Under the pieces are notes generated by a model, which was not told the origin of the DNA, made no database searches, and saw nothing but the letters and a program-made list of their open reading frames with translations. This document shows positions 8,999-17,997 of a DNA stretch of 64,000 nucleotides, piece after piece. The DNA is from Lachnospiraceae bacterium YSD2013 (GTDB taxonomy: Bacteria; Bacillota; Clostridia; Lachnospirales; Lachnospiraceae). The stretch lies in contig FMTX01000007.1 of assembly GCA_900100895.1 (NCBI GenBank), positions 186,001 to 250,000 of the forward strand, given 5' to 3'. Position numbers and translations under genes: made by a program. Within the stretch, counting starts at the first letter, position 1. Every line of letters begins with the position of its first letter.

Positions 8999-10122
8999 GC
9001 CTTACTGAGTGGTCCTTCCTCGTATCTGCCCATGTCATGCTCAGGGTCGCATATGAACTCATACAGTCGCTCTGCCGCCACCGTCGGGTTCCACATACCC
9101 TTGACCGTTTCATAGGCCTTCTCGCCCATCTTGAAGCGTTCCTCGCGGTCTCCCGCAACGCGCTCCACCAATCGGCACAGTCCGTCTATATCCCGTGCCT
9201 TATATAAGAATCCGTTCACACCGTCCTCAATCATGTACGGTGCCGCGCCCATCTCGTACGTTCCGATAGTCACGCACCCGGAATTCATCGCCTCATTAAT
9301 CACCGCGCCCCAGCCTTCGCCTCTGTCCGAAGTACTTACGAACACATCAGCCCGACGCATATACTCTCTGACCTCCGTCGGCGTCTTACTTCCGGTCAAA
9401 GAAACCATCTCGCCAAGCCCCAGTTTCCGAGCCAGCTCAACGCAGTCCTCATACAGCTTGCCGCCGTTACCCACAATCGTAACCTTGGCATTAACCCCGG
9501 AAGCCTTGAGCCCCGAACACATAAGCATCATCCGCTCGGGATGTTTAAAGTCAACGAATCGTCCTGCCCACAGAATATTCAGGCAGTCATTCCCGCGCCT
9601 TAACTCATGCACATCACTATACTCCACAAACTCAGGAAAATACCCAAACTTAAGCATCTTCCCGGGATAAGCATGTATCAGTCTAAAATCTCCCGCCACA
9701 TGCGCGCCCGCACACAGCAGATACACCGGACCCTTGCGATATTTCACATGGTCCTGATACTTACGCCTAAGTCCACGTGGCGACACAAACTTCCATCGAC
9801 CGCTCTTATAAATGCTCTCCGAATACCTGATGGTAAACTTCCCGGCATCAAGTCTCGGCTTAATAACACTCTCATCCTCGCAACCGCCGAATATCACGCA
9901 GTCGCTGCTCATCAGAAGCTCATCACACGCCGCCTTATCCTCATAATAAAGCTTCACATAAGGCTTATTCACAGCCCCCGCATCCCAGCCCATCTTAACG
10001 CGTTCCTCTTCCATAGGCTCTGTCTGCACGAACGTGTACTCACCGCCCGTGAGCCTGTATAACTCCTCCGACAGCGGTATCTGGTGATGATTTATGTAAT
10101 TAGACACAAATACTATTCGCAT
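8995..10122 (-). CDS. Glycosyltransferase family 4 (group 1), 375 aa
   Basis: This is a GT-B fold enzyme. The N-terminal domain begins MRIVFVSNYINHHQIPL, and the C-terminal donor-binding domain carries ILWAGRFVDFKHPE, VTIVGNGG and STSDRGEGWGAVINEAM, where the E-x7-E motif of retaining GT4 enzymes is recognisable. The family transfers hexoses from GDP- or UDP-sugars. It overlaps the next upstream glycosyltransferase gene by ten bases and the downstream one by four, so the three are read as one coupled unit. Given gmd, fcl and manC in the window, GDP-fucose or GDP-mannose are plausible donors, but nothing in the sequence proves this. Confidence 0.9.
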   Translation of the reverse strand: MRIVFVSNYINHHQIPLSEELYRLTGGEYTFVQTEPMEEERVKMGWDAGAVNKPYVKLYYEDKAACDELLMSSDCVIFGGCEDESVIKPRLDAGKFTIRYSESIYKSGRWKFVSPRGLRRKYQDHVKYRKGPVYLLCAGAHVAGDFRLIHAYPGKMLKFGYFPEFVEYSDVHELRRGNDCLNILWAGRFVDFKHPERMMLMCSGLKASGVNAKVTIVGNGGKLYEDCVELARKLGLGEMVSLTGSKTPTEVREYMRRADVFVSTSDRGEGWGAVINEAMNSGCVTIGTYEMGAAPYMIEDGVNGFLYKARDIDGLCRLVERVAGDREERFKMGEKAYETVKGMWNPTVAAERLYEFICDPEHDMGRYEEGPLSKA

Positions 10123-11384
10123 CCCGTAATCTCTCTGTATATCTCGATAAGTCTCTTGTAATTCACATCAGGATTGTGCGTAATATGCGCATGCATCGAC
10201 GCCTTCTCGGAACACTCAATCATAAGCGCATCGTTTGAAAACATCTTATCAACCGCTTCCGCCAGTCCCTTAACATCTCCCCCGGCAAAGATAAGTCCAT
10301 CCACATCAGCCTTAAATATTCCGCTGATGCCGCCCACATTCGACGCAATGCAAGGCACTCCGAGTAACATAGCCTCGCCCAGTGAATTGGGTGAATTCTC
10401 GATAGATGACGGACACACAAAAACGTTAGCCTTAAGCATACGCTCCTTCATCTCGCCCGCCGTGATATTGCCCGTGAACTCCACAATATCTTCCAGACCG
10501 TACTTCTTAATAAGCTCAAGCAGATACTTGCCGTAAGAACTAATCTTAATCTTTTCCTTGAGCGTCTTGTGACCCGTAATCTTATCACCGGCCACGTAAA
10601 TCTTTAAGTCCGCATACTTATCCTTAAGCAGTCCTGCTGCCTTAAGCATCGTATGAAGCCCCTTAAGCGGGTAATTGCCCTGGCTTAAGAAAATCGAATG
10701 CGTCTCGCACTCATCTATATTCCATGTACCCTCGTAGAACTCGCTCCTCAAAGTTTCGTTCATAAAATGGTACTTGGTCTCGGGATTAATATTGGTAGTA
10801 TAGTTAAGATCAAAAGGCGTTCTGCCGGTAACATTGCCCGCTATCTTAAGCGCCTCGACTTCATTGACTGCTCTTAACTCAAACTTTTTCTTTTGTTTCT
10901 TTAAGCTGTCGTGTCTTACAAAATCCCTGAATGTGACTCTGTCGACTACTCGCTTCGGAACACCGTCAAGGTAATGAGCGGCGCATTCCGCAACCACTCC
11001 CTGGATTCCCACCATCACTTTCGAAGCGCGATGCCTCATGCACTTACACATCGCCAGCGTATGCGGATACTCGGTACCGAAGATATGCACCATATCAGGC
11101 TTGAATTCATCCAGAATCTTCTGAAGTCTGCCCTCAATCGCCGCATCGTAAACCTCGGGATTGACCGTATCTTCATAGAATCCGAAATACGTAATACCGT
11201 CCTTGTCAAAAGAACGCCCATCGAGATCCGCGGGTACCGGGAAAGCGATGCCCAGTTCGAACTCGTGATTGGACTTCACAACATCACAAATACCCGAAAG
11301 CCATCCTTCTTTGTTAGAGGCCTTCAGGTGAAGTGTTTCTGCCGCTGACGGAAGTAATATGTTGCACAGCCACAAAACTCTCAT
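10113..11384 (-). CDS. Glycosyltransferase family 4 (group 1), 423 aa
   Basis: This GT-B enzyme of normal length begins MRVLWLCNILLPSAAE. The C-terminal domain shows FLSQGNYPLKGLHTMLKAA, KIYVAGDKI, VEFTGNITAGEMKERML, and PSSIENSPNSLGEAMLLGVP, which carries the E-x7-E donor site. LGEAMLLGVPCIAS-type motifs are typical of EPS glycosyltransferases. Overlaps with both neighbours (4 bases with the upstream GT2 gene, 10 with the downstream GT4 gene) tie it to the same operon. It should add one residue of the repeat unit, with an unknown donor. Confidence 0.9.
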   Translation of the reverse strand: MRVLWLCNILLPSAAETLHLKASNKEGWLSGICDVVKSNHEFELGIAFPVPADLDGRSFDKDGITYFGFYEDTVNPEVYDAAIEGRLQKILDEFKPDMVHIFGTEYPHTLAMCKCMRHRASKVMVGIQGVVAECAAHYLDGVPKRVVDRVTFRDFVRHDSLKKQKKKFELRAVNEVEALKIAGNVTGRTPFDLNYTTNINPETKYHFMNETLRSEFYEGTWNIDECETHSIFLSQGNYPLKGLHTMLKAAGLLKDKYADLKIYVAGDKITGHKTLKEKIKISSYGKYLLELIKKYGLEDIVEFTGNITAGEMKERMLKANVFVCPSSIENSPNSLGEAMLLGVPCIASNVGGISGIFKADVDGLIFAGGDVKGLAEAVDKMFSNDALMIECSEKASMHAHITHNPDVNYKRLIEIYREITGCE

Positions 11385-12166
11385 CCGTACAATTTCCCTT
11401 TTAGTTTTTGATAAAGCTTGGCGGTCTTAGGGTTGTGCGCAAGCGCGCCGCGAAGCTTATGGAGCGTCAGTATCAATGTCGCTCTGTATATTAACCTGTT
11501 GCCGAGCGGAATGATACTCCGTACGGCACGGTTATACTCTTTCTTATCTAAACGCTTATTCTCCTTAGCCTCGGAAACTCCGCGACCCTCATAAAAGTTC
11601 ACAGGAAGATCAGCATATATAAACTTCCTATGAGCCTTGAAGTAAGAATAAGCAAAATGCTCGAAGTCCGCGCGAATCTTGTAAGAAGTATCAAAACCTC
11701 TCTCTGTAAGCACATCCTTCGAATAGAAAATCGCCTGATGATTAGGGATATTGCGATAACACACCGAACCCGTAATCTTGGACGGAGCTTTCGAAAGCGA
11801 ATCCCACGCCACAAAGTACGTATCGCCGTACACAATCGCGCCCGATTCAGGCAAATCCAGGCGGGCAACCCTCTCAAGCACATCGCCCGAGTAGAATTTA
11901 TCTCCCGCATTAAGGAACAACACATAATCGCCGGTCGCATACTTAACCGCTTCGTTCATGGCATCGTAAATGCCCTTGTCCGGCGTCTCTACAACTTTAA
12001 CAAAAGGCGAGTTCAAATCCTTGACCTTAGATAAGGATTCGTCGGTGGAACCGCCGTCTTTGACTATTATTTCAAAATCTTTGTAAGTCTGCTTGAGGAT
12101 ATTTTCCACAGTCTCAAGCAGTTTCGGCCCCGAATTGAGGCTGACCGTTATGATCGAAAACTTCAT
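11381..12166 (-). CDS. Glycosyltransferase family 2, WcaA/WcaE-like (261 aa)
   Basis: This is a short GT2 enzyme. It shows FSIITVSLNSGPKLLETV at the N terminus, FEIIVKDGGSTDESL near residue 35, DKGIYDAMNEAVKYATGDYVLFLNAGD with the DxD-equivalent region near 65-90, and HQAIFYSK near 140. The DKGIYDAMN motif is characteristic of the colanic-acid WcaE-like subgroup. It has no transmembrane segments apart from a weakly hydrophobic C terminus. The gene starts 13 bases after the long priming transferase and overlaps the following GT4 gene by four bases. It is a likely candidate for adding the second sugar, based only on gene order. Confidence 0.9.
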   Translation of the reverse strand: MKFSIITVSLNSGPKLLETVENILKQTYKDFEIIVKDGGSTDESLSKVKDLNSPFVKVVETPDKGIYDAMNEAVKYATGDYVLFLNAGDKFYSGDVLERVARLDLPESGAIVYGDTYFVAWDSLSKAPSKITGSVCYRNIPNHQAIFYSKDVLTERGFDTSYKIRADFEHFAYSYFKAHRKFIYADLPVNFYEGRGVSEAKENKRLDKKEYNRAVRSIIPLGNRLIYRATLILTLHKLRGALAHNPKTAKLYQKLKGKLYG

Positions 12167-12179
12167 GGAAATCTCCGTA

Positions 12180-13568
12180 TTATTCTTTCTCCTCAGCGGC
12201 GCTGTTCTTAAGAGCCGTCACCTGCTCATCTCCCACACCTTCAGTCGCATCGGGTGTAAAAAGAACACGTATCGTTAAGAACATAAGCTTAATATCAAGC
12301 CACACGCTGTAGTTCTCAATATATGTAAGGTCAAGCTTAAGCTTGTCGTAAGGTGTCGTATTGTACTTACCATACACCTGAGCATATCCCGCAAGTCCCG
12401 CCTTAACCTTCATTCTGAAAGCAAACTCCGGCATTGACTCAAGATACTGCTTGATAATCTCGGGACGCTCCGGGCGTGGACCTATGAAGGACATGTCGCC
12501 CTTAAGTATGTTAAAGAGCTGCGGAAGCTCATCGAGCCTGCACTTTCTGATGAACTTGCCGACGGGTGTGATACGATTGTCGTTTTCTTTGGCTAATCTT
12601 GCGACACCGTCTTTCTCGGCATCCTCGCGCATGCTACGGAATTTAAGTATCTTAAACTCGCGCGCATCCTCGGTACATCTTACCTGCTTGTACAGGATAT
12701 GCCCGCCATCGTAGAACTTAACAGCAATAGCCGTAATAATCATAAACGGTGAGGTTAATATAATAAGTATCAAGGAACAGATTATATCAATCAATCTCTT
12801 CATGAATCTCTGCTCGATTCTGAGCGAGTATTCTCTGTTGAGAAGAATAGGCGTATCAAAAATGTGAAGCTGCTCGGCGCCCGAAAGTATTACATCACTG
12901 ATCTTAGGCATGATGTAAACGCGGATGCTCTTGCCGTAGCAGAACTTCAAAATGTTATTACGCTCGATTGCGGGAATATCCCAGATTACAACTCCGTCAT
13001 ATCTCTCTTCAGCCTCGGCACAAATCTTGTCAACGCCCTCGCTGACATTCATGGTCTTACTGATAATATATTTATCTTTTCTGGACTCAAACTTACTCAC
13101 TATCTCATCGATAGGTCTGTCCCCGTGCACCAAAAGAAGCTTTCTCGCAGGAAATATGTGCGGATAAAGCCATGAAGCAAAAACAATCCACACAGCTCCC
13201 ACTACCATTTGCTCGACCACCATTCTTAAGTAGTTCCAGGGATACATAATCTGAAAACTCATAAGACATATCTGGATATACATGATTGCAGCGGTGAATA
13301 TCGTGCTGATGACCGATGAAATCGCAACTTCTGCCGCCTTAAGTCTTCCGACCTTCATTGCACCGTACATCGTCGAAAACATGTATAGCAAAACCGCATA
13401 TATGAAGATTATTGCCAAGTGACCTTTGTTCCAGAAAGGAAGTTTTCTCATAATCTCCGGCGCATAGTACATATAGTAAAAGTGTGAAAACAACCACACC
13501 TGCAAGGCTAACCCGATTCCTGCAAGGAACAGTTGTATGACTCTTTTAAAGGATTCAAGTTTCTTCAT
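12180..13568 (-). CDS. Polyprenyl glycosylphosphotransferase, long form (exopolysaccharide priming enzyme)
   Basis: This 462-residue protein has four N-terminal transmembrane helices (about 15-125), a central cytosolic domain (about 140-265), a fifth hydrophobic segment (RLIDIICSLILIILTSPF), and the C-terminal transferase domain. The last carries KILKFRSMRED, CRLDELPQLFNILKGDMSFIGPRPERPE and KAGLAGYAQVYGKYNT. This is the WbaP/CpsE/WcaJ architecture, which transfers Glc-1-P or Gal-1-P to undecaprenyl phosphate and starts the repeat unit. AGGAGG precedes the ATG. The shorter transferase at 546-1247 has only the last domain. Having both in one operon is unusual enough to flag. Confidence 0.93.
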   Translation of the reverse strand: MKKLESFKRVIQLFLAGIGLALQVWLFSHFYYMYYAPEIMRKLPFWNKGHLAIIFIYAVLLYMFSTMYGAMKVGRLKAAEVAISSVISTIFTAAIMYIQICLMSFQIMYPWNYLRMVVEQMVVGAVWIVFASWLYPHIFPARKLLLVHGDRPIDEIVSKFESRKDKYIISKTMNVSEGVDKICAEAEERYDGVVIWDIPAIERNNILKFCYGKSIRVYIMPKISDVILSGAEQLHIFDTPILLNREYSLRIEQRFMKRLIDIICSLILIILTSPFMIITAIAVKFYDGGHILYKQVRCTEDAREFKILKFRSMREDAEKDGVARLAKENDNRITPVGKFIRKCRLDELPQLFNILKGDMSFIGPRPERPEIIKQYLESMPEFAFRMKVKAGLAGYAQVYGKYNTTPYDKLKLDLTYIENYSVWLDIKLMFLTIRVLFTPDATEGVGDEQVTALKNSAAEEKE

Positions 13569-13625
13569 TCATCCTCCTGATAAACCCCATCATGTCATTG
13601 TAACATATTTCGTACCTGTTTGTCG

Positions 13626-14363
13626 CTATATTCTTCTCGCCACCGCCTTGAAGCCCCACACCACAAAGTGTGCCGCGCTTGATATTACTGACAATCCCGC
13701 AGCCTTACGGTACAAATTCCAGATACGTCTCAAAGCCTCAATCTTGTTGGAAGAAAGGGTTCCGGCACTTCTTCTGTACTTCACAAGATTCTTATCAAGC
13801 CCGTAACCCGTGTGACCCGCGCGAAGTATCTGCCACCAGGTCGCCGTATCCTCGCTCTTGATGTTTGGCATCTTAATCAATTCGTCTGCCACCTTCTCAC
13901 GGTCGATTAACACCGTAGAAGTAAAAATCGTTGTATTGGAAAGCGCCTGCTTGTAAGTAATGGTCTCGGGCACTCTCACAACCTTGCCCGTTCCCACACA
14001 CTTTTCATCCGCAAATTCATAGCTTGTAAAAACAAAGCCCGCGTCCTTCTCCTCCATGAACTTAAGGGTATCCTCAAGCTTCGTAGGCTCCCACTTATCG
14101 TCAGCATCGAGAAACGCTATATATCTTCCCTTCGCTTCCGACAGTCCGCGGTTTCGCGCCGCATAAGCTCCGGCGTTCTGCTCCTGCCTTATTACACGTA
14201 CTCGCGAGTCATTAATGGCCTCAGCCGCCGCCAGACTCCTGTCCGTGGAGCAATCATCCACAAGAAGAAGTTCAAAGTCCTTGTACGTCTGGTTAATCAC
14301 CGACTGAACCGTTTCCCATATGAACTTTTCGGCATTGTAAAGCGGCACTATAATACTTACCAT
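13626..14363 (-). CDS. Glycosyltransferase family 2 (245 aa)
   Basis: A compact GT2 enzyme starts MVSIIVPLYNAEKFIWETV and continues with FELLLVDDCSTDRS, ARNRGLSEAKGRYIAFLDADDKWEP (DxD near residue 87), and a conserved KSEDTATWWQILRAG segment near 175 that resembles the ED motif of the acceptor site. The length fits a cytosolic enzyme with only the catalytic domain. It sits between the 507-codon membrane protein gene and the priming transferase, 57 bases upstream of the latter. It should transfer a single sugar, with unknown donor and linkage. Confidence 0.9.
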   Translation of the reverse strand: MVSIIVPLYNAEKFIWETVQSVINQTYKDFELLLVDDCSTDRSLAAAEAINDSRVRVIRQEQNAGAYAARNRGLSEAKGRYIAFLDADDKWEPTKLEDTLKFMEEKDAGFVFTSYEFADEKCVGTGKVVRVPETITYKQALSNTTIFTSTVLIDREKVADELIKMPNIKSEDTATWWQILRAGHTGYGLDKNLVKYRRSAGTLSSNKIEALRRIWNLYRKAAGLSVISSAAHFVVWGFKAVARRI

Positions 14364-14377
14364 CGTCGTCTCCGAAT

Positions 14378-15895
14378 CTATTCTGCTTCGTAATCCTTAA
14401 GCAAAGTCACTTTATAACCGTTGCCGTCGGGAAGCACCATATAATACGTTCCCGCCTCGAGTGCCTTCTGCACCACATATTCCTCGTCATACTTGGTTAC
14501 ATACACGTATCGGCCGATTGCGATGTTGTTAAGAGTATGTCTGTACTCCTGAGCCATCTCCTCGCCCGCCTCGTAATCGAGGCCTGCCATATACGGATTA
14601 TTGTCATCGCGACCCACAAGCACAACGCTGTTTCCGTCTATCCTGCGCGCAATCTCCATGAACGCTTCCGGCGCCCACACAATCTTACCGGGCTTAATGT
14701 CTGCAAGCGTAGCTTTAACCGATTCCTCAGCCTGCTTCTGCTCGCTTCTCGTCACCGCGTCGTTGTAGGGCTGGAAGTTCACCGTTGCCAGTATCACCAC
14801 CGCTATGCCCACAGAGTACCATACGTGACCGTGTTTTTCTTTGGCGAAATTCTTAAGAGTTTCTGACATATATGCCACAAACACTCCGGGTAGCCAAAGA
14901 ACCTGCCATTTCACCCGCTGTTTCCTAATCGTAGCCAGCGCTAACGCCGCCACAACAGCCACCACGTAAACCGCCGCAATCTTGCCCGCGGTATTAATCG
15001 CTCTGATATTCTTAATCGGGCTCATCAGCGCAAAGAATATTCTGTCTATCCTTACAAGCGGCGCATTGACCGCCATCGCAACAATCGCCCACACATATTT
15101 CTTGTTAAGCAAAAGAAGCACTGCTGCCGGAATCACAACACCATACGCCACCGCATAACCGCAGTACCCCTCGCGAAGCATCGGATAGCCCACAGTCACC
15201 GGCACGCCGAAGCTCGGCAGATATGTTCCCGCCATCAGCACCAGCATGTACACAATCATGAAATATGACCGGTCCGCCACCTCAAGTTTCTTGCCAATCG
15301 CATACACTATAGCGAGGTTCAATACGAACACAATCGCAGGTATCAAGAGTCCCGCCGACACCGCCATCGGCACATCGAAGAAATCCGCCAGCGTAATATA
15401 CAAAAGCGGCATCACATAAATCTTGTTAAAAATCGGAAGCCCCTGCTCAATAAGCTTACCCGTCATCGCCGAGTACTCATATATGCTTCCCTTGGCAAGC
15501 GACGTCGACACAATCTCCCAGGTATCGTCATTCACGTACGACGGAGCCAGATAGAAATACGAATACATAAACAACATCGCTGCCGGCACAAGAAAATACA
15601 GCATATGCGCATTAAGCTTAGGCTTTGTAAATCCGGGGCGCTTAATAAGCAACAATATTGCTCCGACCGCCGCCATTGCTGCCAGCGTTCCAACCGCAAT
15701 CCACTCAAACGTCTGCATGCTAAGATCCAGCTTAAGCATCGCCAGCGTCTCAATAAAAAGCATCGCAAAAAGAGAAAGAAAACCCACAAGATACCCTTTA
15801 AGGCATCCCACGTTTCTTTCTCTGAATCTGCACGATATTCCGACACCGAACAAAAGCGGTGCCAACACTATCAACAAAATTCCGACTATCGCCAT
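14378..15895 (-). CDS. Large multi-pass membrane protein of the polysaccharide operon (function unassigned)
   Basis: The product of about 505 residues has roughly ten hydrophobic helices in the first 340 residues (examples: IVGILLIVLAPLLFGVGI, AVGTLAAMAAVGAILLLI, MLYFLVPAAMLFMYSYFYL) and a soluble C-terminal domain of about 110 residues. A loop near residue 120 holds the acidic sequence APSYVNDDTWEIV. That layout recalls GT-C glycosyltransferases or Wzy-like polymerases, but I cannot place it in a family. The start is probably the ATG at 15895, eight bases after AAGGA. The ATG at 15901 is too close to that site. As the only polytopic protein in the operon besides the priming and CapD enzymes, it is the best candidate for polymerisation or export. 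Confidence 0.7.
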   Translation of the reverse strand: MAIVGILLIVLAPLLFGVGISCRFRERNVGCLKGYLVGFLSLFAMLFIETLAMLKLDLSMQTFEWIAVGTLAAMAAVGAILLLIKRPGFTKPKLNAHMLYFLVPAAMLFMYSYFYLAPSYVNDDTWEIVSTSLAKGSIYEYSAMTGKLIEQGLPIFNKIYVMPLLYITLADFFDVPMAVSAGLLIPAIVFVLNLAIVYAIGKKLEVADRSYFMIVYMLVLMAGTYLPSFGVPVTVGYPMLREGYCGYAVAYGVVIPAAVLLLLNKKYVWAIVAMAVNAPLVRIDRIFFALMSPIKNIRAINTAGKIAAVYVVAVVAALALATIRKQRVKWQVLWLPGVFVAYMSETLKNFAKEKHGHVWYSVGIAVVILATVNFQPYNDAVTRSEQKQAEESVKATLADIKPGKIVWAPEAFMEIARRIDGNSVVLVGRDDNNPYMAGLDYEAGEEMAQEYRHTLNNIAIGRYVYVTKYDEEYVVQKALEAGTYYMVLPDGNGYKVTLLKDYEAE

Positions 15896-15907
15896 CGGCA
15901 TAATCCT

Positions 15908-16849
15908 TTACAGTCTTGCTGTATCCACGTTATCGCGGAACCAATCGTAAGCAAGCTTAACGCCCTCTTCAAGCTCCACTTTGTGAGTCCAGCCAAGGTT
16001 ATGAAGTTTGGTTACATCCGTAAGCTTTCTGGGAGTTCCGTCGGGCATCGCGCTGTTCCATACGATTTCGCCTTCGTATCCCACAGTTTTTTTAACCGTC
16101 TCGGCAAGCTCCTTAATGGTAACTTCCTTGCCGGTACCGATATTTACATGCTGCTCGCCGCTGTAATTCTCAAGCAAGAATACGCAGGCATCAGCCATAT
16201 CATCAACATATAAGAACTCGCGAAGCGGTGAGCCTGTGCCCCAGAGTTCAACGGACTTGGCGCCGTTAACCTTCGCATCGTGGAACTTTCTGATCATAGC
16301 AGGCATAACATGTGAGCCCGCAAGGTCATAATTGTCATGAGGTCCGTAAAGATTGGTAGGCATGCAACTGATGAAGTCATCACCATACTGACGCTTATAG
16401 AACTTACACATCTCAAGTCCAGAAATCTTCGCAATCGCATAAGCTTCATTGGTCACTTCAAGGGGACCTGTAAGAAGCGCATCCTCGGGAATGGGCTGAG
16501 GAGCCATCTTGGGATAAATACATGTAGATCCCAGGAAAAGAAGTTTCTTCACCTTATTCACGTGTGCCGCATTGATTACGTTGCACTGAATCTGCATGTT
16601 CTCGTAAGCAAACTCTGCGGGAGTGGTGTTATTGGCATTGATACCGCCGACCTTGGCAGCCGCAAGTACGACTACATCGGGCTTTTCTTTCTCAAAGAAA
16701 TCATAAACTGCAGCCTGATTGGTAAGGTCCAACTCCTTGTGAGTTCTCTTAACTATATTGGTATAGCCCTTGGACTCAAGGTTTCTTACGATGGCACTTC
16801 CCACCAGTCCTTTGTGTCCGGCTACGTAAATCTTGTCTGTCTTGTTCAT
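15908..16849 (-). CDS. fcl: GDP-L-fucose synthase
   Basis: This 313-residue SDR-superfamily epimerase/reductase converts GDP-4-keto-6-deoxymannose to GDP-L-fucose with NADPH. Family signatures are [16 protein letters not shown] at the N terminus (cofactor loop), [21 protein letters not shown] near residue 60, [15 protein letters not shown] near 107 (Ser and Cys), and [13 protein letters not shown] carrying the YxxxK pair near 137-141. The length is typical of Fcl/WcaG. Its ATG overlaps the last base of gmd's stop codon (TAATG), so the two enzymes of GDP-fucose synthesis are translationally coupled. The downstream neighbour is the large membrane protein. Confidence 0.96.
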   Translation of the reverse strand: MNKTDKIYVAGHKGLVGSAIVRNLESKGYTNIVKRTHKELDLTNQAAVYDFFEKEKPDVVVLAAAKVGGINANNTTPAEFAYENMQIQCNVINAAHVNKVKKLLFLGSTCIYPKMAPQPIPEDALLTGPLEVTNEAYAIAKISGLEMCKFYKRQYGDDFISCMPTNLYGPHDNYDLAGSHVMPAMIRKFHDAKVNGAKSVELWGTGSPLREFLYVDDMADACVFLLENYSGEQHVNIGTGKEVTIKELAETVKKTVGYEGEIVWNSAMPDGTPRKLTDVTKLHNLGWTHKVELEEGVKLAYDWFRDNVDTARL

Positions 16850-17886
16850 TATCTGACACCGGCTTTCTTTAAATCTGAATCTACCATCATCTCTACGAGA
16901 CCGTCGAAGCTTACATCGCGCTTCCAGCCGAGAGTCTGCTCAGCCTTGGTGCAGTCGCCCCAGAGGAACTCAACCTCAGCGGGTCTGAAGAATACAGGGT
17001 TAACGTCAACCATAAGCTTGCCGGTCTTAACATCGTAAGCTTTCTCGTCTACGCCTGCGCCCTCGAATCTGAGCTCAACGCCTGCTTTGGCAAAAGCAAT
17101 CTGCACGAATTCTCTTACAGTATGAGTCTCATTGGTAGCAAGCACGTAATCGCCGGGCTTGTCCTGCTGAAGCATCATCCACATACCCTTAACATAGTCG
17201 CCCGCAAAGCCCCAGTCACGCTTCGCGTCCATGTTACCGAGAGAAAGCTTGTCCTGCTTACCTGCGAGAATGTCCGCAATCGCAAGCGTAATCTTTCTGG
17301 TAACAAAGTTCTCGCCGCGTCTGGGCGATTCATGGTTAAAAAGAATACCGTTGCAAGCAAACATGTTGTAAGACTCTCTGTAGTTAACGGTAATCCAGTA
17401 AGAATAAAGCTTAGCTACGCCGTAAGGGCTCTTGGGGTAGAAAGGAGTCTTCTCGCTCTGAGGAGCTGTCTCCGGAAGTCCGCCGAAAAGCTCTGAAGTG
17501 GAAGCCTGATAGAACTTACACTTGGGATTGGCCATTCTGATTGCTTCAAGAATCTTAAGAGTAGCCACACCCGTAGCCTCAGCCGTATACTCGGGAATTT
17601 CAAAAGAAATACCTACGTGGGACTGAGCCGCAAGGTTGTATACCTCATCGGGAACAATCTTGTTCATAAGAGAAATAAGTCCCGAAGAGTCTGTCATGTC
17701 GGCATAGTGCATGAAAAGTTTCTTGCCGTTTATGGAATCATCATTCAAAAGATGGTCGATTCTCTCTGTATTGATAGTGGAGTGGCGGCGCATAAGTCCG
17801 TGCACTTCATAGCCCTTCTCAAGCAGAAACTCTGCAAGATAGGAACCGTCCTGTCCGGTAATACCGGTAATAACCGCTTTCTTCAT
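16849..17886 (-). CDS. gmd: GDP-mannose 4,6-dehydratase
   Basis: This 345-residue protein catalyses the first committed step from GDP-mannose to GDP-fucose. It shows [18 protein letters not shown] at the N terminus (NADP-binding loop), [17 protein letters not shown] near residue 30, [13 protein letters not shown] near 85, STSELFGG near 130, and [10 protein letters not shown] with the catalytic Tyr/Lys near 155. I chose the ATG at 17886 because the protein begins in the conserved way there and AACGGAG lies just upstream. An in-frame codon at 17937 would place 17 odd residues in front, encoded by a terminator hairpin. It is the first gene of the operon that runs to position 1. GDP-mannose is presumably supplied by manC at 23168-24469. 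Confidence 0.96.
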   Translation of the reverse strand: MKKAVITGITGQDGSYLAEFLLEKGYEVHGLMRRHSTINTERIDHLLNDDSINGKKLFMHYADMTDSSGLISLMNKIVPDEVYNLAAQSHVGISFEIPEYTAEATGVATLKILEAIRMANPKCKFYQASTSELFGGLPETAPQSEKTPFYPKSPYGVAKLYSYWITVNYRESYNMFACNGILFNHESPRRGENFVTRKITLAIADILAGKQDKLSLGNMDAKRDWGFAGDYVKGMWMMLQQDKPGDYVLATNETHTVREFVQIAFAKAGVELRFEGAGVDEKAYDVKTGKLMVDVNPVFFRPAEVEFLWGDCTKAEQTLGWKRDVSFDGLVEMMVDSDLKKAGVR

Positions 17887-17901
17887 TAAAAATCTCCGTT
17901 C

Positions 17902-17940
17902 AAAAAAATAGCCTTGCGGGGCATAATCACCTCGCAAGGC
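17902..17940 (-). terminator. Rho-independent terminator after leuA, immediately before gmd
   Basis: On the minus strand, GGCCTTGCG (with a flanking AGG) pairs with CCGCAAGGC across a loop of about ten bases (stem 17911-17941) and is followed by a TATTTTTTT tract at 17902-17910. It lies 58 bases after the leuA stop and only 16 bases before the gmd ATG. It can end leuA transcripts or attenuate read-through into the polysaccharide operon. Confidence 0.85.
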
Positions 17941-17951
17941 CTATTATATCA
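17936..17951 (-). promoter_or_regulatory. Candidate extended -10 promoter for the gmd polysaccharide operon
   Basis: On the minus strand an exact TGATATAAT extended -10 element lies at 17943-17951, with no clear -35 at 17-base spacing. The expected start point, about seven bases on, is near 17936. That falls inside the left arm of the terminator hairpin, so a transcript from this promoter would lack the first bases of the stem. Prediction only. Confidence 0.5.
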
Positions 17952-17997
17952 TACTATGCAAGTCCAATCTTTAAGAAAAACATAATTTGGCCAAAAC

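Noticed and set aside
17887-17937. 17-residue N-terminal extension of gmd
   Set aside because: It is encoded by the terminator hairpin and T-tract. The conserved start with GGAG lies at 17886.
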